Source of the DNA: Allobranchiibius sp. CTAmp26
Lineage (GTDB): Bacteria > Actinomycetota > Actinomycetes > Actinomycetales > Dermatophilaceae
Length of the DNA stretch: 64,000 nucleotides
Direction: 5' to 3'
Assembly (NCBI RefSeq): GCF_017565405.1
Contig: NZ_JAGEKR010000022.1
Span: 1 to 64,000 of the forward strand
A model generated the notes under the pieces. It saw only the letters and a program-made list of their open reading frames with translations. It had not been told where the DNA came from and searched no databases. The position numbers and the translations under genes were made by a program. Below, piece after piece: positions 15,014 to 23,547 of this stretch (position 1 is the stretch's first letter; every line of letters begins with the position of its first letter).

Positions 15014-16984
15014 ATGAAAAAGGCACTCACCGTAGCGGGGGCGGTGGCACTCGCCGCCGGCGCCGCCACCAGCGTGATCCCGACCTCCGCGGCTGCTCAG
15101 CAGTCCTCAGGACGCAAGGTCGTCGCTCGCTCCGTCGCCTCACCGGGCAAGCTGGTCGGTTCCCCCAACGCGAGTAAGTCCTCGTCGTTCATCGTGACCC
15201 TGCAGCCGCACAACGCCGCCGGACTGGAGGCGTTCGTCAAGAGCGTGTCCGACCCGAGCAGTTCGTCCTACCGCAAGTTCATCACTCCCGCCCAGTACGC
15301 GGCGCGCTACTCCGCCACCACCGCGGACGTCGCCAAGGTGACCGCCTGGCTGCGCAGCCAGGGCCTCAAGCCCGGGAAGGTCTCGCCCAGCCGTACGTTC
15401 ATCACGGTGAACGGCTCGACCGGCGCCGTGCAGAAGGCGTTCGCGACCAAGATCCGTTCGTACAAGGCCGGTGCGCGCACCTTCACCGCGCCGTCGACGT
15501 CCGTCACGGTGCCGGCCAACCTCGCCGGGTCGATCGCCGGAGTCGTCGGGTTGGACCAGTCCCGACTGCTGCACACCACCAACGTGCGTCCTGACAACGT
15601 GGCGCGCAAGGCGACCCCCACACTGAAGTCGCTGGGTGCCACGACGTCCGCGACGTCCGGCACGAGCGATGCCTGCTCGGCGTACTACGGGCAGTACACG
15701 CTGCCCTACATCCCGGCCGGCAAGGCTCCGCTGAACAAGAAGCTGCCGGGTGCGATGTGTGGGTACACCCCTCAGCAGATGCAGGCCGCGCGCGGCATCG
15801 ACAAGGTGAAGTCGACCGGTAAGGGCATGAAGGTCGGTATCACGCTGTGGTGCAACGACCCGCGGATCTTCAACGACACCAACACCTGGGCGGGTGACCT
15901 CGGCTACCAGAAGCTGAAGGCCAGCCAGTACCAGGTGCTCACGCCCGCCGCGGGCTTCGACCCGAACTACTGCGACAACCAGGACTCCGGCGGCGTGAAC
16001 GTCGAGCAGGCCCTGGACGTGCAGTCGATCCACGGGGCCGCGCCGAACGCGAACATCGTCTACTCGGCGGCATCCGCTCCGTTCGACGACGCGCTGATCA
16101 CCTCGCTGCACGCTCTCGTCGACAACAACCGGGTCGACGTCATCACCGATTCGTGGGGTGGCAGCGAGACCAACGACGCAGCGACCAACGATGCGTACAG
16201 CTCGGTCTTCATGCAGGCCGCTGCCCAGGGCATCCCCGTGCTCTTCTCCTCCGGAGACGAGGGTGACAACACCGGCGGCAACCAGAAGGTCACCCCGCCG
16301 AGCCCGGACTACCCGGCAGCGAACCCGTGGGTGACGGCTGTCGGCGGCACCTCGCTCGCCACGTCCAACGTCTCCGGTTCGAAGGTCGGGTGGGAGCAGG
16401 CCTGGAACACCGAGCGCAGCGTCCTCTCCAGCGACACGTGGGGCCCGTGGACCTACCGGTACGGCGGCGGTGGCGGCACCAGCAACTACCACCCGCAGCC
16501 CTACTACCAGAAGGGCGTCGTCCCGACCCGCTTCGCCGGAGTCGACCCGCACCGGGTCTACCCCGACCTGGCAGGCGCGGCCGACCCGTACACCGGATAC
16601 CTGATCGGGTACCACGACGGGGCGAGCGCATCGGGCAACTTCACGCTCGGCAAGATCGGCGGGACCAGCTGGTCCTCGCCGTGGACCGCCGGCACCCTGG
16701 CGCTGGCCGGGAAGCGACTGGGCTTCCTGAACCCGATCATCTACGGGAAGGGCCACGCGGGCCTCACCGACATCTCGGGCAACCAGCTGACGCACGGGTT
16801 CGAGCTGAAGGCCAACTTCGTCAGCAAGACGACCGGTGCGATCTACCAGGCACTGACCACGGTGAGCGTCAACTCCCAGAACCTGGAGGACCAGACGCTG
16901 ACCTCGGACAAGGGGTACGACAACCTGACCGGGTTCGGTGTGCCGACGTCGACCAAGACGTTCCTGGCGGCGCTGCTCAAGTAG
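15014..16984 (+). CDS. Secreted sedolisin (S53) serine-carboxyl peptidase
   Basis: A 656-residue preproenzyme. Signal peptide about 1-28 (MKKALTVAGAVALAAG, ending ASAAA-like). Activation prodomain about 40-190 (YRKFITPAQYAARYS). Peptidase domain to the C-terminus with Glu331 and Asp335 (VNVEQALDVQ), Asp379 (DSWGG) and nucleophile Ser552 in GGTSWSSPWTAG. A calcium-binding-type end YDNLTGFGVP follows. These residues define the pro-kumamolisin/sedolisin family, acid-active endopeptidases. A GGAAGGA ribosome binding site precedes the ATG. Two hairpins follow the stop. Confidence 0.93.
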   Translation: MKKALTVAGAVALAAGAATSVIPTSAAAQQSSGRKVVARSVASPGKLVGSPNASKSSSFIVTLQPHNAAGLEAFVKSVSDPSSSSYRKFITPAQYAARYSATTADVAKVTAWLRSQGLKPGKVSPSRTFITVNGSTGAVQKAFATKIRSYKAGARTFTAPSTSVTVPANLAGSIAGVVGLDQSRLLHTTNVRPDNVARKATPTLKSLGATTSATSGTSDACSAYYGQYTLPYIPAGKAPLNKKLPGAMCGYTPQQMQAARGIDKVKSTGKGMKVGITLWCNDPRIFNDTNTWAGDLGYQKLKASQYQVLTPAAGFDPNYCDNQDSGGVNVEQALDVQSIHGAAPNANIVYSAASAPFDDALITSLHALVDNNRVDVITDSWGGSETNDAATNDAYSSVFMQAAAQGIPVLFSSGDEGDNTGGNQKVTPPSPDYPAANPWVTAVGGTSLATSNVSGSKVGWEQAWNTERSVLSSDTWGPWTYRYGGGGGTSNYHPQPYYQKGVVPTRFAGVDPHRVYPDLAGAADPYTGYLIGYHDGASASGNFTLGKIGGTSWSSPWTAGTLALAGKRLGFLNPIIYGKGHAGLTDISGNQLTHGFELKANFVSKTTGAIYQALTTVSVNSQNLEDQTLTSDKGYDNLTGFGVPTSTKTFLAALLK

Positions 16985-16992
16985 CACGACAC

Positions 16993-17016
16993 GTGCTCGA
17001 CTGACCGGTCGAGCAC
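16993..17016. terminator. Hairpin after sedolisin gene
   Basis: GTGCTCGAC (16993-17001), six bases, GTCGAGCAC (17008-17016): perfect 9-bp stem starting 9 nt after the stop codon. Confidence 0.6.
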
Positions 17017-17023
17017 AGCAGGC

Positions 17024-17049
17024 GGGGGCTCCGGTATGCCGGAGCCCCC
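17024..17049 (+). terminator. Second, stronger terminator hairpin
   Basis: GGGGGCTCCGG, TATG loop, CCGGAGCCCCC followed by GTTCTGT. Perfect 11-bp GC stem, the likely main terminator of the peptidase gene. Confidence 0.8.
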
Positions 17050-17116
17050 GTTCTGTGCGTTCGGGCGTGGCGCGTCCGCGCCGACCGACTCGGGCTCGGG
17101 GTGAGAAGGTGGCCCG

Positions 17117-17677
17117 ATGGCCGAGATCCTGCTGCTGCATTCCGCCCTCGGGCTACGCCCCGCCGTCGGGGAGTACGCCGATCTGCTGCGGGCAGGCGGC
17201 CACGTCGTACGCACACCCGACTTCTACGACGGACACGTCTTCGAGGTCCAGGCTGAAGGCATCGCCTACCGCGACGAGGTCGGTGGCAGAACGCTGCTCG
17301 CGCGGGTGCGCGATCAGCTGGGCGACGTTCCGGACGACGCCGTGCTCGCCGGGTTCTCGCTCGGCGCGGCGTTCGCGCAGCATCTGAGCGGCGCCCGGCC
17401 GACTGCCCGGGCGACGATCCTGCTGCACGCGGTCGGGCCGGTACGCGGCGACTGGCCGGGCATGCCGGTGCAGGTGCACCGCTACGCGTCAGATCCGATC
17501 ATCGAGGAGTGCGACGTCGTCGCCCTGGGTGCCGCCGTCCGCGCATCGGGAGCCTCTTTCGAGGACGTGGTGGTGCCCGGCACCGGCCACCTCTTCACCG
17601 ATCTGGGAACCGCCGACGGTGACCGTGCCGCGCGGGACCGCAGCGTCGAACGGGTCCTGAACCTCCTCTCCTCCTAG
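17117..17677 (+). CDS. Dienelactone hydrolase-family protein
   Basis: A 186-residue compact alpha/beta-hydrolase resembling dienelactone hydrolases. It begins AEILLLHSALGLRPAV and has the nucleophile region LAGFSLGAAFAQ with serine in place of the family's usual cysteine. A late acidic loop (YASDPIIEE) and GTGHLFTD with histidine complete a likely triad. AAGGTGG lies just before the ATG. Substrate unknown; monocistronic. Confidence 0.8.
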   Translation: MAEILLLHSALGLRPAVGEYADLLRAGGHVVRTPDFYDGHVFEVQAEGIAYRDEVGGRTLLARVRDQLGDVPDDAVLAGFSLGAAFAQHLSGARPTARATILLHAVGPVRGDWPGMPVQVHRYASDPIIEECDVVALGAAVRASGASFEDVVVPGTGHLFTDLGTADGDRAARDRSVERVLNLLSS

Positions 17678-17690
17678 ACCTTTCGCCGAC

Positions 17691-18257
17691 TCAGGCGGGG
17701 CCGCCCGCGGAGACCCACGCACCGAGTGGCTCGGACGGCCGCACCTCCTCGGCGGTCGTCTGCGCGACCACCTCGAAACCGCGGGCGCGGTAGTTGGCCA
17801 GGGCGTGCGGTCCGTCGAGGTCGCAGGTGTGCAGCCAGACCCGTCCCGCTGCGGGCAGGGCGTGCCGCTCCGGCAGGCTCCACCCGGCCTCGATCGCGTA
17901 CGCGAGCAGCGCGCGCCCGAGGCCGCGCCCGGTGACGTGCACCATGAGCCCGAAGTAGACGATCTCCACCGCGGTGTGGCTCTCTTCGACCACCGCCGCG
18001 AACTGCGCGTACCCGGCCGGTGCGCCGTCGACGTACAGCACATGCAGCTCGGTCCCGGGCCGCGCCAGGTCCTCGGTCCACTGCCCGCGGGTCCATCCCA
18101 ACCGGTCGGTCCAGCGCCACGGACCGCCGACGGCGGCGTAGAGCCAGCGCGCGAACTCCGGCATCGCGGCGCCCACCCGCTCGATCCGGGCGTCCGGCGG
18201 CAGCTCGACGGTGTGCGCCGAAGGCCGGGCGGTCGACTGCAGGGTCGTCGTGGTCAC
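17691..18257 (-). CDS. GNAT family N-acetyltransferase
   Basis: About 188 residues from the GTG at 18257; the frame is open to an ATG at 18311, but the extra residues are Arg-rich and overlap a repeat-bearing spacer. The GNAT fold is seen in VEIVYFGLMVHVTGRGLGRALLAYAI (acetyl-CoA loop R-G-L-G-x-A) and WLHTCDLDGPHALANYRARGFEV. It converges on the hydrolase gene with a 13-nt gap. Substrate unknown. Confidence 0.8.
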   Translation of the reverse strand: MTTTTLQSTARPSAHTVELPPDARIERVGAAMPEFARWLYAAVGGPWRWTDRLGWTRGQWTEDLARPGTELHVLYVDGAPAGYAQFAAVVEESHTAVEIVYFGLMVHVTGRGLGRALLAYAIEAGWSLPERHALPAAGRVWLHTCDLDGPHALANYRARGFEVVAQTTAEEVRPSEPLGAWVSAGGPA

Positions 18258-18300
18258 CAACACCCAGCGAGGGTACGGCCGGTGCGCACCCCGCCTCCGT

Positions 18301-18358
18301 CGACTGCGCATGTCGCGGGCCCGTCACCCCCCGTTTCACCGCACGACATGCGCAGTCG
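18301..18358. repeat. Extended inverted repeat element A
   Basis: CGACTGCGCATGTCG (18301-18315) and its exact complement at 18344-18358 flank a 28-nt loop that begins with the 8-bp palindrome CGGGCCCG. It ends 5 nt from the stop codon of the FAD-oxidoreductase gene (minus strand) and may end its transcript. The geometry matches the element at 24658-24729. Confidence 0.9.
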
Positions 18359-18363
18359 GCGGG

Positions 18364-19740
18364 TCAGGGCTTGCGGGAGACCACGTCCGCCACCCGCGCG
18401 ATCGCCGAGGACCGCCCGGTCGCGAGTTCCCGCTGGTCGGCCCGTCGGTACGCCGCGTAGAGCCCGCGAACGCCCAGCCACCGCAACGGTTCCGGTTCCC
18501 AGCGGTGCACCGCGCGGTTCACCCAAGGCAGCCGGGTGCGCTCGGTGTCCTGCCCGGTCACCAGCTCCGCGAGCGTCCGTCCGCCGAGCGACGCCGCGGT
18601 CACCCCGTGCCCGACGTACCCGCCGCTGTACCCCAGACCGGTCGACGCGTCGTACGACACGGTCGCCGACCAGTCCCTCGGCACCCCCAGCACCCCGGAC
18701 CACGCGTGCGCGACGGGCACGTCGCGGGTGGCCGGCAGCAGCCGGTGCAACGCGGCCGCGAGCTGGGTGACGGTGGCGTCGTGGGTGGTCCCGTCGTTGT
18801 CGGTCCGCGACCCGTAGCGATACGGCACGCCGCGGCCACCGATCGCGATCCGGTCGTCCGCCGTCCGCTGGGCGTAGATGTAGACGTGGGCCTCATCGCC
18901 GAGCACCTCGCGACCCTCCCACCCGATCTGCGCCCACACCCCGGCCGGGATCGGCTCGGTCGCGATCATCGAGGAGTTCATCGGCAGCCAGGTACGCCGT
19001 TCGCCCGGCAGTCCCGCCGTGAAGCCCTCGGTGCACCGCAGCACGTGCGTCGCGCGGACGGTGCCGTGGTCGGTGTGGACGGCGTGCGGTTCGATCGAGG
19101 TCACGGCGGTGTCCTCCACGATCGAGACCCCCAGCTGCTCGACCGTCCTCGCCAGACCCTCGATGAGCTTGGCCGGGTGGATCCTGGCGCAGTGCGGTGT
19201 CCAGATCGCGGCCCGGATGCCCTCGATCGCGATTCGCGCGGAGGCCTGCGTCGCGTCGAGCCATTCGTCGTCGGTGACCTGCCAGTCGCGGTCCTCGTCG
19301 TACGCCGCCCGCAGCCGCCCGGTCTGCGCCGGCGTGGTCGCGACCGTCAGCTCCCCGCCCTTGACGATGTCCGCGTCGATCCCTACGTCCGCGCAGACGG
19401 CGATGACCTCGTCGACCTGGCGGCGCAGCTCCCCTTCGAAATCGATCACACCCGACCGACCCGCGCCGCCCTTCGCGAGCACGGCGCGCGACCCGGGGAG
19501 CGCCGGGGTGAGCCACCCGCCGTTGCGCCCGGACGCGCCGAAGCCGGCGAACTCCCGCTCGATCACGACCACGTCGAGGGAAGGACGGATCTGCTTGAGG
19601 TAGAACGCCGCCCACAGACCCGTGTACCCGGCGCCGACGATGCAGACGTCGGCGCCGCGGTCACCACCGAGCGGCGCGCGCCGAGTCGGCGGTCCGCCGA
19701 GGGTGGACCACCAGTGGGAGACCGCGCCGTTGACCGTCAT
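18364..19740 (-). CDS. FAD-dependent oxidoreductase (DAO family)
   Basis: A 458-residue protein of the D-amino-acid-oxidase-like fold. Dinucleotide-binding VCIVGAGYTGLWAAFYL lies near residues 32-48. Then come GASGRNGGW, a motif of gamma-glutamyl-putrescine/glycine oxidase-type flavoproteins, and C-terminal GYSGGYVGHGVTAASLGGRT, which closes the FAD site. It probably oxidises an amine or amino acid, releasing H2O2 or passing electrons onward; substrate not predictable. Monocistronic. Confidence 0.85.
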   Translation of the reverse strand: MTVNGAVSHWWSTLGGPPTRRAPLGGDRGADVCIVGAGYTGLWAAFYLKQIRPSLDVVVIEREFAGFGASGRNGGWLTPALPGSRAVLAKGGAGRSGVIDFEGELRRQVDEVIAVCADVGIDADIVKGGELTVATTPAQTGRLRAAYDEDRDWQVTDDEWLDATQASARIAIEGIRAAIWTPHCARIHPAKLIEGLARTVEQLGVSIVEDTAVTSIEPHAVHTDHGTVRATHVLRCTEGFTAGLPGERRTWLPMNSSMIATEPIPAGVWAQIGWEGREVLGDEAHVYIYAQRTADDRIAIGGRGVPYRYGSRTDNDGTTHDATVTQLAAALHRLLPATRDVPVAHAWSGVLGVPRDWSATVSYDASTGLGYSGGYVGHGVTAASLGGRTLAELVTGQDTERTRLPWVNRAVHRWEPEPLRWLGVRGLYAAYRRADQRELATGRSSAIARVADVVSRKP

Positions 19741-19868
19741 CCGCCAAGCCTGGCAGGTCGAACGCTCGAGCGTGCCGGGTGTCCGATCGTCGTCCCGTGC
19801 GCGCCCCGCCCGGTTCGCAAACGCCCGGCGTCCCAGGTTTGCGCGCGCACGACTGGGATGATCGCGAC

Positions 19869-20192
19869 ATGACGCAGCGTGCGGTGACCGTGCTGGAGGA
19901 CGACGTCGACGGTGGGCCGGCTGTGGAGACGATCCGCTTCGGGCTCGACGGTGTCGCCTACGAGATAGACCTGTCCTCCCGGCACGCCGAGCAGCTGCGG
20001 TCCGCGCTCGACGGCTGGCGCCGACACGCCCGTCGCGCCGGCACCGCCCACCCGGCCGTGCCGCGTCAGGTGGACACGCCGGTCGACTCCCGGGCTGTGC
20101 GCGCCTGGGCCACCTCCCGCAACCTCGACCTTCCCGCCAAGGGCCGCATCCCCGACGCGGTCGTCAGGCAGTTCCGCGCCGCCGGCAACTGA
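19869..20192 (+). CDS. lsr2: Lsr2-type nucleoid-associated protein
   Basis: 107 residues: N-terminal dimerisation domain with ETIRFGLDGVAYEIDLS and LRSALDGW, then a basic linker and a C-terminal DNA-binding domain ending DSRAVRAWATSRNLDL followed by PAKGRIPDAVV. Lsr2 binds AT-rich minor grooves and silences horizontally acquired DNA in actinobacteria. Here the AT-hook-like loop is KGR instead of the more usual RGR. The ATG at 19869 matches the family length; the upstream ATG at 19779 would add an unrelated leader. Confidence 0.9.
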   Translation: MTQRAVTVLEDDVDGGPAVETIRFGLDGVAYEIDLSSRHAEQLRSALDGWRRHARRAGTAHPAVPRQVDTPVDSRAVRAWATSRNLDLPAKGRIPDAVVRQFRAAGN

Positions 20193-20222
20193 CGTCGCGC
20201 GACCCCTCGTACGCCGCGGCGG

Positions 20223-20819
20223 TCAGCTCGTCACCAGGACGACGGCGATCGCGATCATGGTGATCCCGATCAGGACGTCGAGCACCTGCCAGGTGCGCGG
20301 CCGCACGAGCCAGCGCGCACTGGCGGCCGCGCCGTACCCGATGGAGCAGAACCACCCGACGCTCGCGAGGGCCGCACCGCCTGCGAACCACCAACGCCCC
20401 TGCGAGCCTTGCTGATTGGCGATGTTGCCGAGCATCAGGACGGTGTCGAGATAGACGTGCGGATTGAGGAAGGTGAGGGCCAGCGTGGTGGTCACCACCG
20501 ATCGGGCGCCGGACAGGACGACCGGACCCAGTGCCGTGGCGTGCCGCGCGGCCAGCAGCGAGCGGACTCCGTACCCGAGCAGGTAGGCCGCTCCCACGAA
20601 CTTGAGCAGCGTTAGCACGGTCGCGTGCGCCGAGACGAGCGCGCCCACCCCGCCGACGCCTGCCGCGATGAGCACGGCATCGCTGAGGGCGCAGATGGCG
20701 ACGACGACCGCGACGTGGTCCCGCGCGAGTCCCTGGCGCAGCACGTAGGCGTTCTGCGCGCCGATCGCGACGATCAACGACAGACCGGTCGCGAAACCGG
20801 TGAGCGCTGACGTCAACAT
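20223..20819 (-). CDS. LysE/ArgO family amino-acid exporter
   Basis: A 198-residue inner-membrane protein with six predicted spans. It contains the LysE/ArgO-typical GLSLIVAIGAQNAYVLRQGL (residues 12-31), ALSDAVLIAAGV and ALTFLNPHVYLDTVL. Members export arginine or lysine. The ATG at 20819 (MLTSALTGF) is preferred over the GTG/ATG at 20846. No LysR-type ArgP/LysG regulator lies next to it; it converges on lsr2. Confidence 0.88.
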   Translation of the reverse strand: MLTSALTGFATGLSLIVAIGAQNAYVLRQGLARDHVAVVVAICALSDAVLIAAGVGGVGALVSAHATVLTLLKFVGAAYLLGYGVRSLLAARHATALGPVVLSGARSVVTTTLALTFLNPHVYLDTVLMLGNIANQQGSQGRWWFAGGAALASVGWFCSIGYGAAASARWLVRPRTWQVLDVLIGITMIAIAVVLVTS

Positions 20820-20865
20820 GAGGCGATCAGCGTACGAGCGGCCCACCGGAGCGGGGTCGCACCCC

Positions 20866-20871
20866 TAGCCT
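20866..20871 (+). promoter_or_regulatory. TANNNT -10 box of leaderless kinase gene
   Basis: TAGCCT ends 7 nt before the GTG at 20879. Confidence 0.5.
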
Positions 20872-20878
20872 GTCCACG

Positions 20879-21517
20879 GTGAGCACATCGGTCAGCCTCG
20901 AGCATGCATGGGACCGGCTGGGCCCGCGGCTCGACGCCGGCCGGGTCGTCCTCGGCATCACCGGTCCCCCGGCCGCCGGGAAGTCCACGGTCGCCGACCG
21001 GGTGCACCGGTGGGCCGATGCCGCCGGGATCCGCGCCGTCGTCGTCCCGATGGACGGCTACCACCTGGCCCAGGCCGTGCTGGACGCGCGCGGATGGGGC
21101 GACGTCAAGGGCGCGCCGCACACTTTCGACGCCCACGGGTACGCCGATCTGCTGGGTCGGGTGCGCGCCCAGACCGCAGGCGACGCGACCGTGTGGGCAC
21201 CCCGCTTCGACCGCTCCCTCGAGGACCCGATCGCCGGATCCGTGGGCATCGAACCCGAGGACCGGCTGGTCGTCACGGAGGGCAACTACCTTCTGCTCGA
21301 GCAGGATCCGTGGCCGGCGGCGCGCGCATCCCTCGACGAGTGCTGGTACCTGGAGCTGCCGGACGACGTACGTCACGAGCGGTTGACCCGGCGTCACCAG
21401 GACTTCGGCCGGTCACCCCGCGAGGCCGCACACCGCGCGCTCGGCACGGACGAGGTCAACGCCCGGCTCGTGGCCTCGTACCGGCGGACGGCCGACTTCG
21501 TCGTACGCGCCGACTGA
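20879..21517 (+). CDS. Nucleoside/sugar kinase-like P-loop protein
   Basis: A 212-residue P-loop protein with Walker A GPPAAGKST (about 31-39), then VVPMDGYHLAQAVLDARG and KGAPHTFDAHGY, the signature of the uridine kinase-like group that includes fructose- and pantothenate-kinase-like proteins. VVTEGNYLLLEQDPW follows. It probably phosphorylates a sugar or nucleoside. A leaderless start at GTG is supported by TAGCCT. It ends 2 nt from the convergent deaminase gene. Confidence 0.85.
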   Translation: MSTSVSLEHAWDRLGPRLDAGRVVLGITGPPAAGKSTVADRVHRWADAAGIRAVVVPMDGYHLAQAVLDARGWGDVKGAPHTFDAHGYADLLGRVRAQTAGDATVWAPRFDRSLEDPIAGSVGIEPEDRLVVTEGNYLLLEQDPWPAARASLDECWYLELPDDVRHERLTRRHQDFGRSPREAAHRALGTDEVNARLVASYRRTADFVVRAD

Positions 21518-21519
21518 GC

Positions 21520-22002
21520 TCACTCGGCGCCGATGTCCTCGTGCCACAACGCGGGGTGGGCGGCGATGAAGTCCGTCATCAGCCCCACGCACTGCGCATC
21601 GTCGAGCAGGACCACCTCCACACCGTGCTCGGCCAACCAGTCGTGACCGCCGTGGAACGTGAGCGCCTCCCCGATCACGACCCGGGAGATGCCGAATTGA
21701 CGCACCAGCCCGCTGCAGAACCAGCAGGGCGACAGCGTGGTCACCATGGTCGTGCCGCGATAGGTGGACTGCCGTCCGGCCGCCTTGAACGCCGCCGTCT
21801 CACCGTGCATCGACGGGTCGTCGTCCTGCACCCGGCGGTTGTGCCCGCGCCCGAGCACCGCGCCGTCCGCCGCGATGAGTGCTGCGCCGATGGGTATGCC
21901 GCCCTCCGCGAGCCCCAGCCGCGCCTCGGCGACGGCGATCTCCAGCAGCTGCCGGTCGTCTGCACGGGTCAGCGCGGCGCCGGGAGTGTCAGGTGCGCCC
22001 AC
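21520..22002 (-). CDS. Cytosine deaminase, yeast type
   Basis: A 160-residue zinc-dependent deaminase. Zinc ligands and proton shuttle are in MHGETAAF (His and Glu) and SPCWFCSG (two Cys), as in fungal cytosine deaminase and related CDA-fold enzymes. It would convert cytosine to uracil. Its GTG start follows the stop of the NCS1 permease gene after one base, so import and deamination of cytosine are coupled. Guanine-deaminase activity cannot be excluded from sequence alone. Confidence 0.82.
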   Translation of the reverse strand: MGAPDTPGAALTRADDRQLLEIAVAEARLGLAEGGIPIGAALIAADGAVLGRGHNRRVQDDDPSMHGETAAFKAAGRQSTYRGTTMVTTLSPCWFCSGLVRQFGISRVVIGEALTFHGGHDWLAEHGVEVVLLDDAQCVGLMTDFIAAHPALWHEDIGAE

Positions 22003-22003
22003 C

Positions 22004-23470
22004 TCAGGCCGCCGGGGCGGGCTCGGTGTCCGCCGGGCGTACGTCGGTGCGCGGCTGCCCGGCCAGGGCCTTGTAGAGCACGCCGTAGATCAACGCGGCG
22101 AGCAGGAAGCCGACCACGGGAGTGACGTCGCCGAAGACCGGGTGGTGCTTCGGGATCGGGCCGAGGTACTTGGTCTGGTTGGAGAAGAAGAAGATCGACA
22201 CCGCGCCGGCCACGAACATCGCGATCGGCCCGGCCCAGTTGCGGTGCCGCGGGTCCAGAGCGAGGGCGTTGATGTCCTGGCCGCGGCGCAGGACCCGGTC
22301 CAGCAGGACGACGCCCAGCCAGGGCGCGATCCAGTAGGAGATGATCAGCAGGAAGTTCTCGTACTTGCTGCCCGCGTCGTCCAAGCCGAAATAGGCGAGC
22401 ACGAAACCGGCCGCACCGAAGACCAGTGCCACGACCATGCGGGCCCGGTGCACCGGCAGTCGCACTCCGAGCGCCAGCGCCGACATCGCGCCGGAGTAGA
22501 TGTTGAGGGCGTTCGCAGCAACCGCGCCGACCGCGATACCCAGCAGGGTCAGCTTGCCCAACCAGGTCGGGAACATGCTGGTGTAGATGCCTGGGTCGAC
22601 ACCGGGCTTCGCGACGGCGAACACCATTGCTGCGCCTGCACACTCGAGGACGACGCAGGACAGGAAGACGCCGAGACCGGCGTACGCGCCCGTCTGTGCC
22701 CGGTTCGCGGTGCGAGGCAGATACCGGGTGTAGTCCGACGCGTACGGGTTCCAGCCGCACGCGTAGCCGAACGCCGCGGCGGCCTCGATGAGGAACGCTC
22801 CCGTCACCGACACCGGCGGGAAGAGCGTCTTGCCCGTGCGCAGTTCACCCAGGTGGGACGCGGACAGGTCGGCCTTGTGGAAGGCGACCACCGCTCCCAC
22901 CACGAAGACGACGGCCAGTGCCGGCAGCACGAACTTCTCGAAGCTGTGCACGAGGTTGTGACCGAACGCCGCGACCGTGAGTTGGGCGGCGACCACGATC
23001 AACAGGCACAGCCAGCGGGGTACCCCGCCGGCGAGCGCGTGCAGGGCGAGGGCGCCGCTCACGCTGTTGACGGCGAACCAGCCGATCCCGGCGACCAGAG
23101 CGTTGAGGCCCGCCGGCAGGATGTTGCCGATCCAGCCGAACCCGGAGCGACTGAGCACCATCTGACACAACCCACTGGGCGGTCCCCAGCTGGACAGCAC
23201 GCCGTGCGTGGCGGATCCCAGCGCCGTGCCCAGCACGATCGCGGCAGCGGCCTGCCAGAACGACAGCCCGAAGAACAGCGGGCCGATGATGCCCACGGCG
23301 ATCGTCGCGAACTCCAGGTTCGGAGAGGTCCAGGTCCACAACAGCTGGTGGGGCTTCCCGTGCCGCTCACTGTCCGGGATGTGCTCGACACCGCCGGGTT
23401 CGACCGCGACGGTCTTGCTCCCGTAGTGCTCTTCGGCGATGGGGTTGGCAGTCATGCTGGATATGCTCAC
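22004..23470 (-). CDS. NCS1-family cytosine/purine permease
   Basis: A 488-residue membrane protein with about 12 spans. NCS1 signatures: LLWTWTSPNLEFATIAVGII (first span region), SRSGFGWIGNILPAGLNALV and GWNPYASDYTRYLP. Family members import cytosine, allantoin or hydantoins with cations. The adjoining deaminase makes cytosine the most likely substrate, though allantoin is conceivable because of the distant urate cluster. First gene of a two-gene operon. Confidence 0.88.
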   Translation of the reverse strand: MSISSMTANPIAEEHYGSKTVAVEPGGVEHIPDSERHGKPHQLLWTWTSPNLEFATIAVGIIGPLFFGLSFWQAAAAIVLGTALGSATHGVLSSWGPPSGLCQMVLSRSGFGWIGNILPAGLNALVAGIGWFAVNSVSGALALHALAGGVPRWLCLLIVVAAQLTVAAFGHNLVHSFEKFVLPALAVVFVVGAVVAFHKADLSASHLGELRTGKTLFPPVSVTGAFLIEAAAAFGYACGWNPYASDYTRYLPRTANRAQTGAYAGLGVFLSCVVLECAGAAMVFAVAKPGVDPGIYTSMFPTWLGKLTLLGIAVGAVAANALNIYSGAMSALALGVRLPVHRARMVVALVFGAAGFVLAYFGLDDAGSKYENFLLIISYWIAPWLGVVLLDRVLRRGQDINALALDPRHRNWAGPIAMFVAGAVSIFFFSNQTKYLGPIPKHHPVFGDVTPVVGFLLAALIYGVLYKALAGQPRTDVRPADTEPAPAA

Positions 23471-23534
23471 GTGAGGGATTCTGGTGCCTACCGGCGGGGT
23501 GGGTGGTTTCGGTGACGTAAATCCTGCCGCTCGG

Positions 23535-23540
23535 CATACT
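23535..23540 (+). promoter_or_regulatory. -10 box CATACT of leaderless deacetylase gene
   Basis: CGCTCGGCATACTC precedes the GTG at 23548 with a 7-nt gap. The identical 14-mer occurs at the same distance from the GTG at 27994. Confidence 0.6.
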
Positions 23541-23547
23541 CACCTGG

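Noticed and set aside
15140-17140. 666-codon open frame on the minus strand opposite the sedolisin gene
   Set aside because: Arg/Gly/Val-rich antisense of a GC-rich gene; the plus strand has a signal peptide, prodomain and full S53 triad.
19779-19868. Upstream start for lsr2
   Set aside because: Adds 30 Pro/Arg-rich residues not seen in Lsr2 proteins, whose length fits the ATG at 19869.
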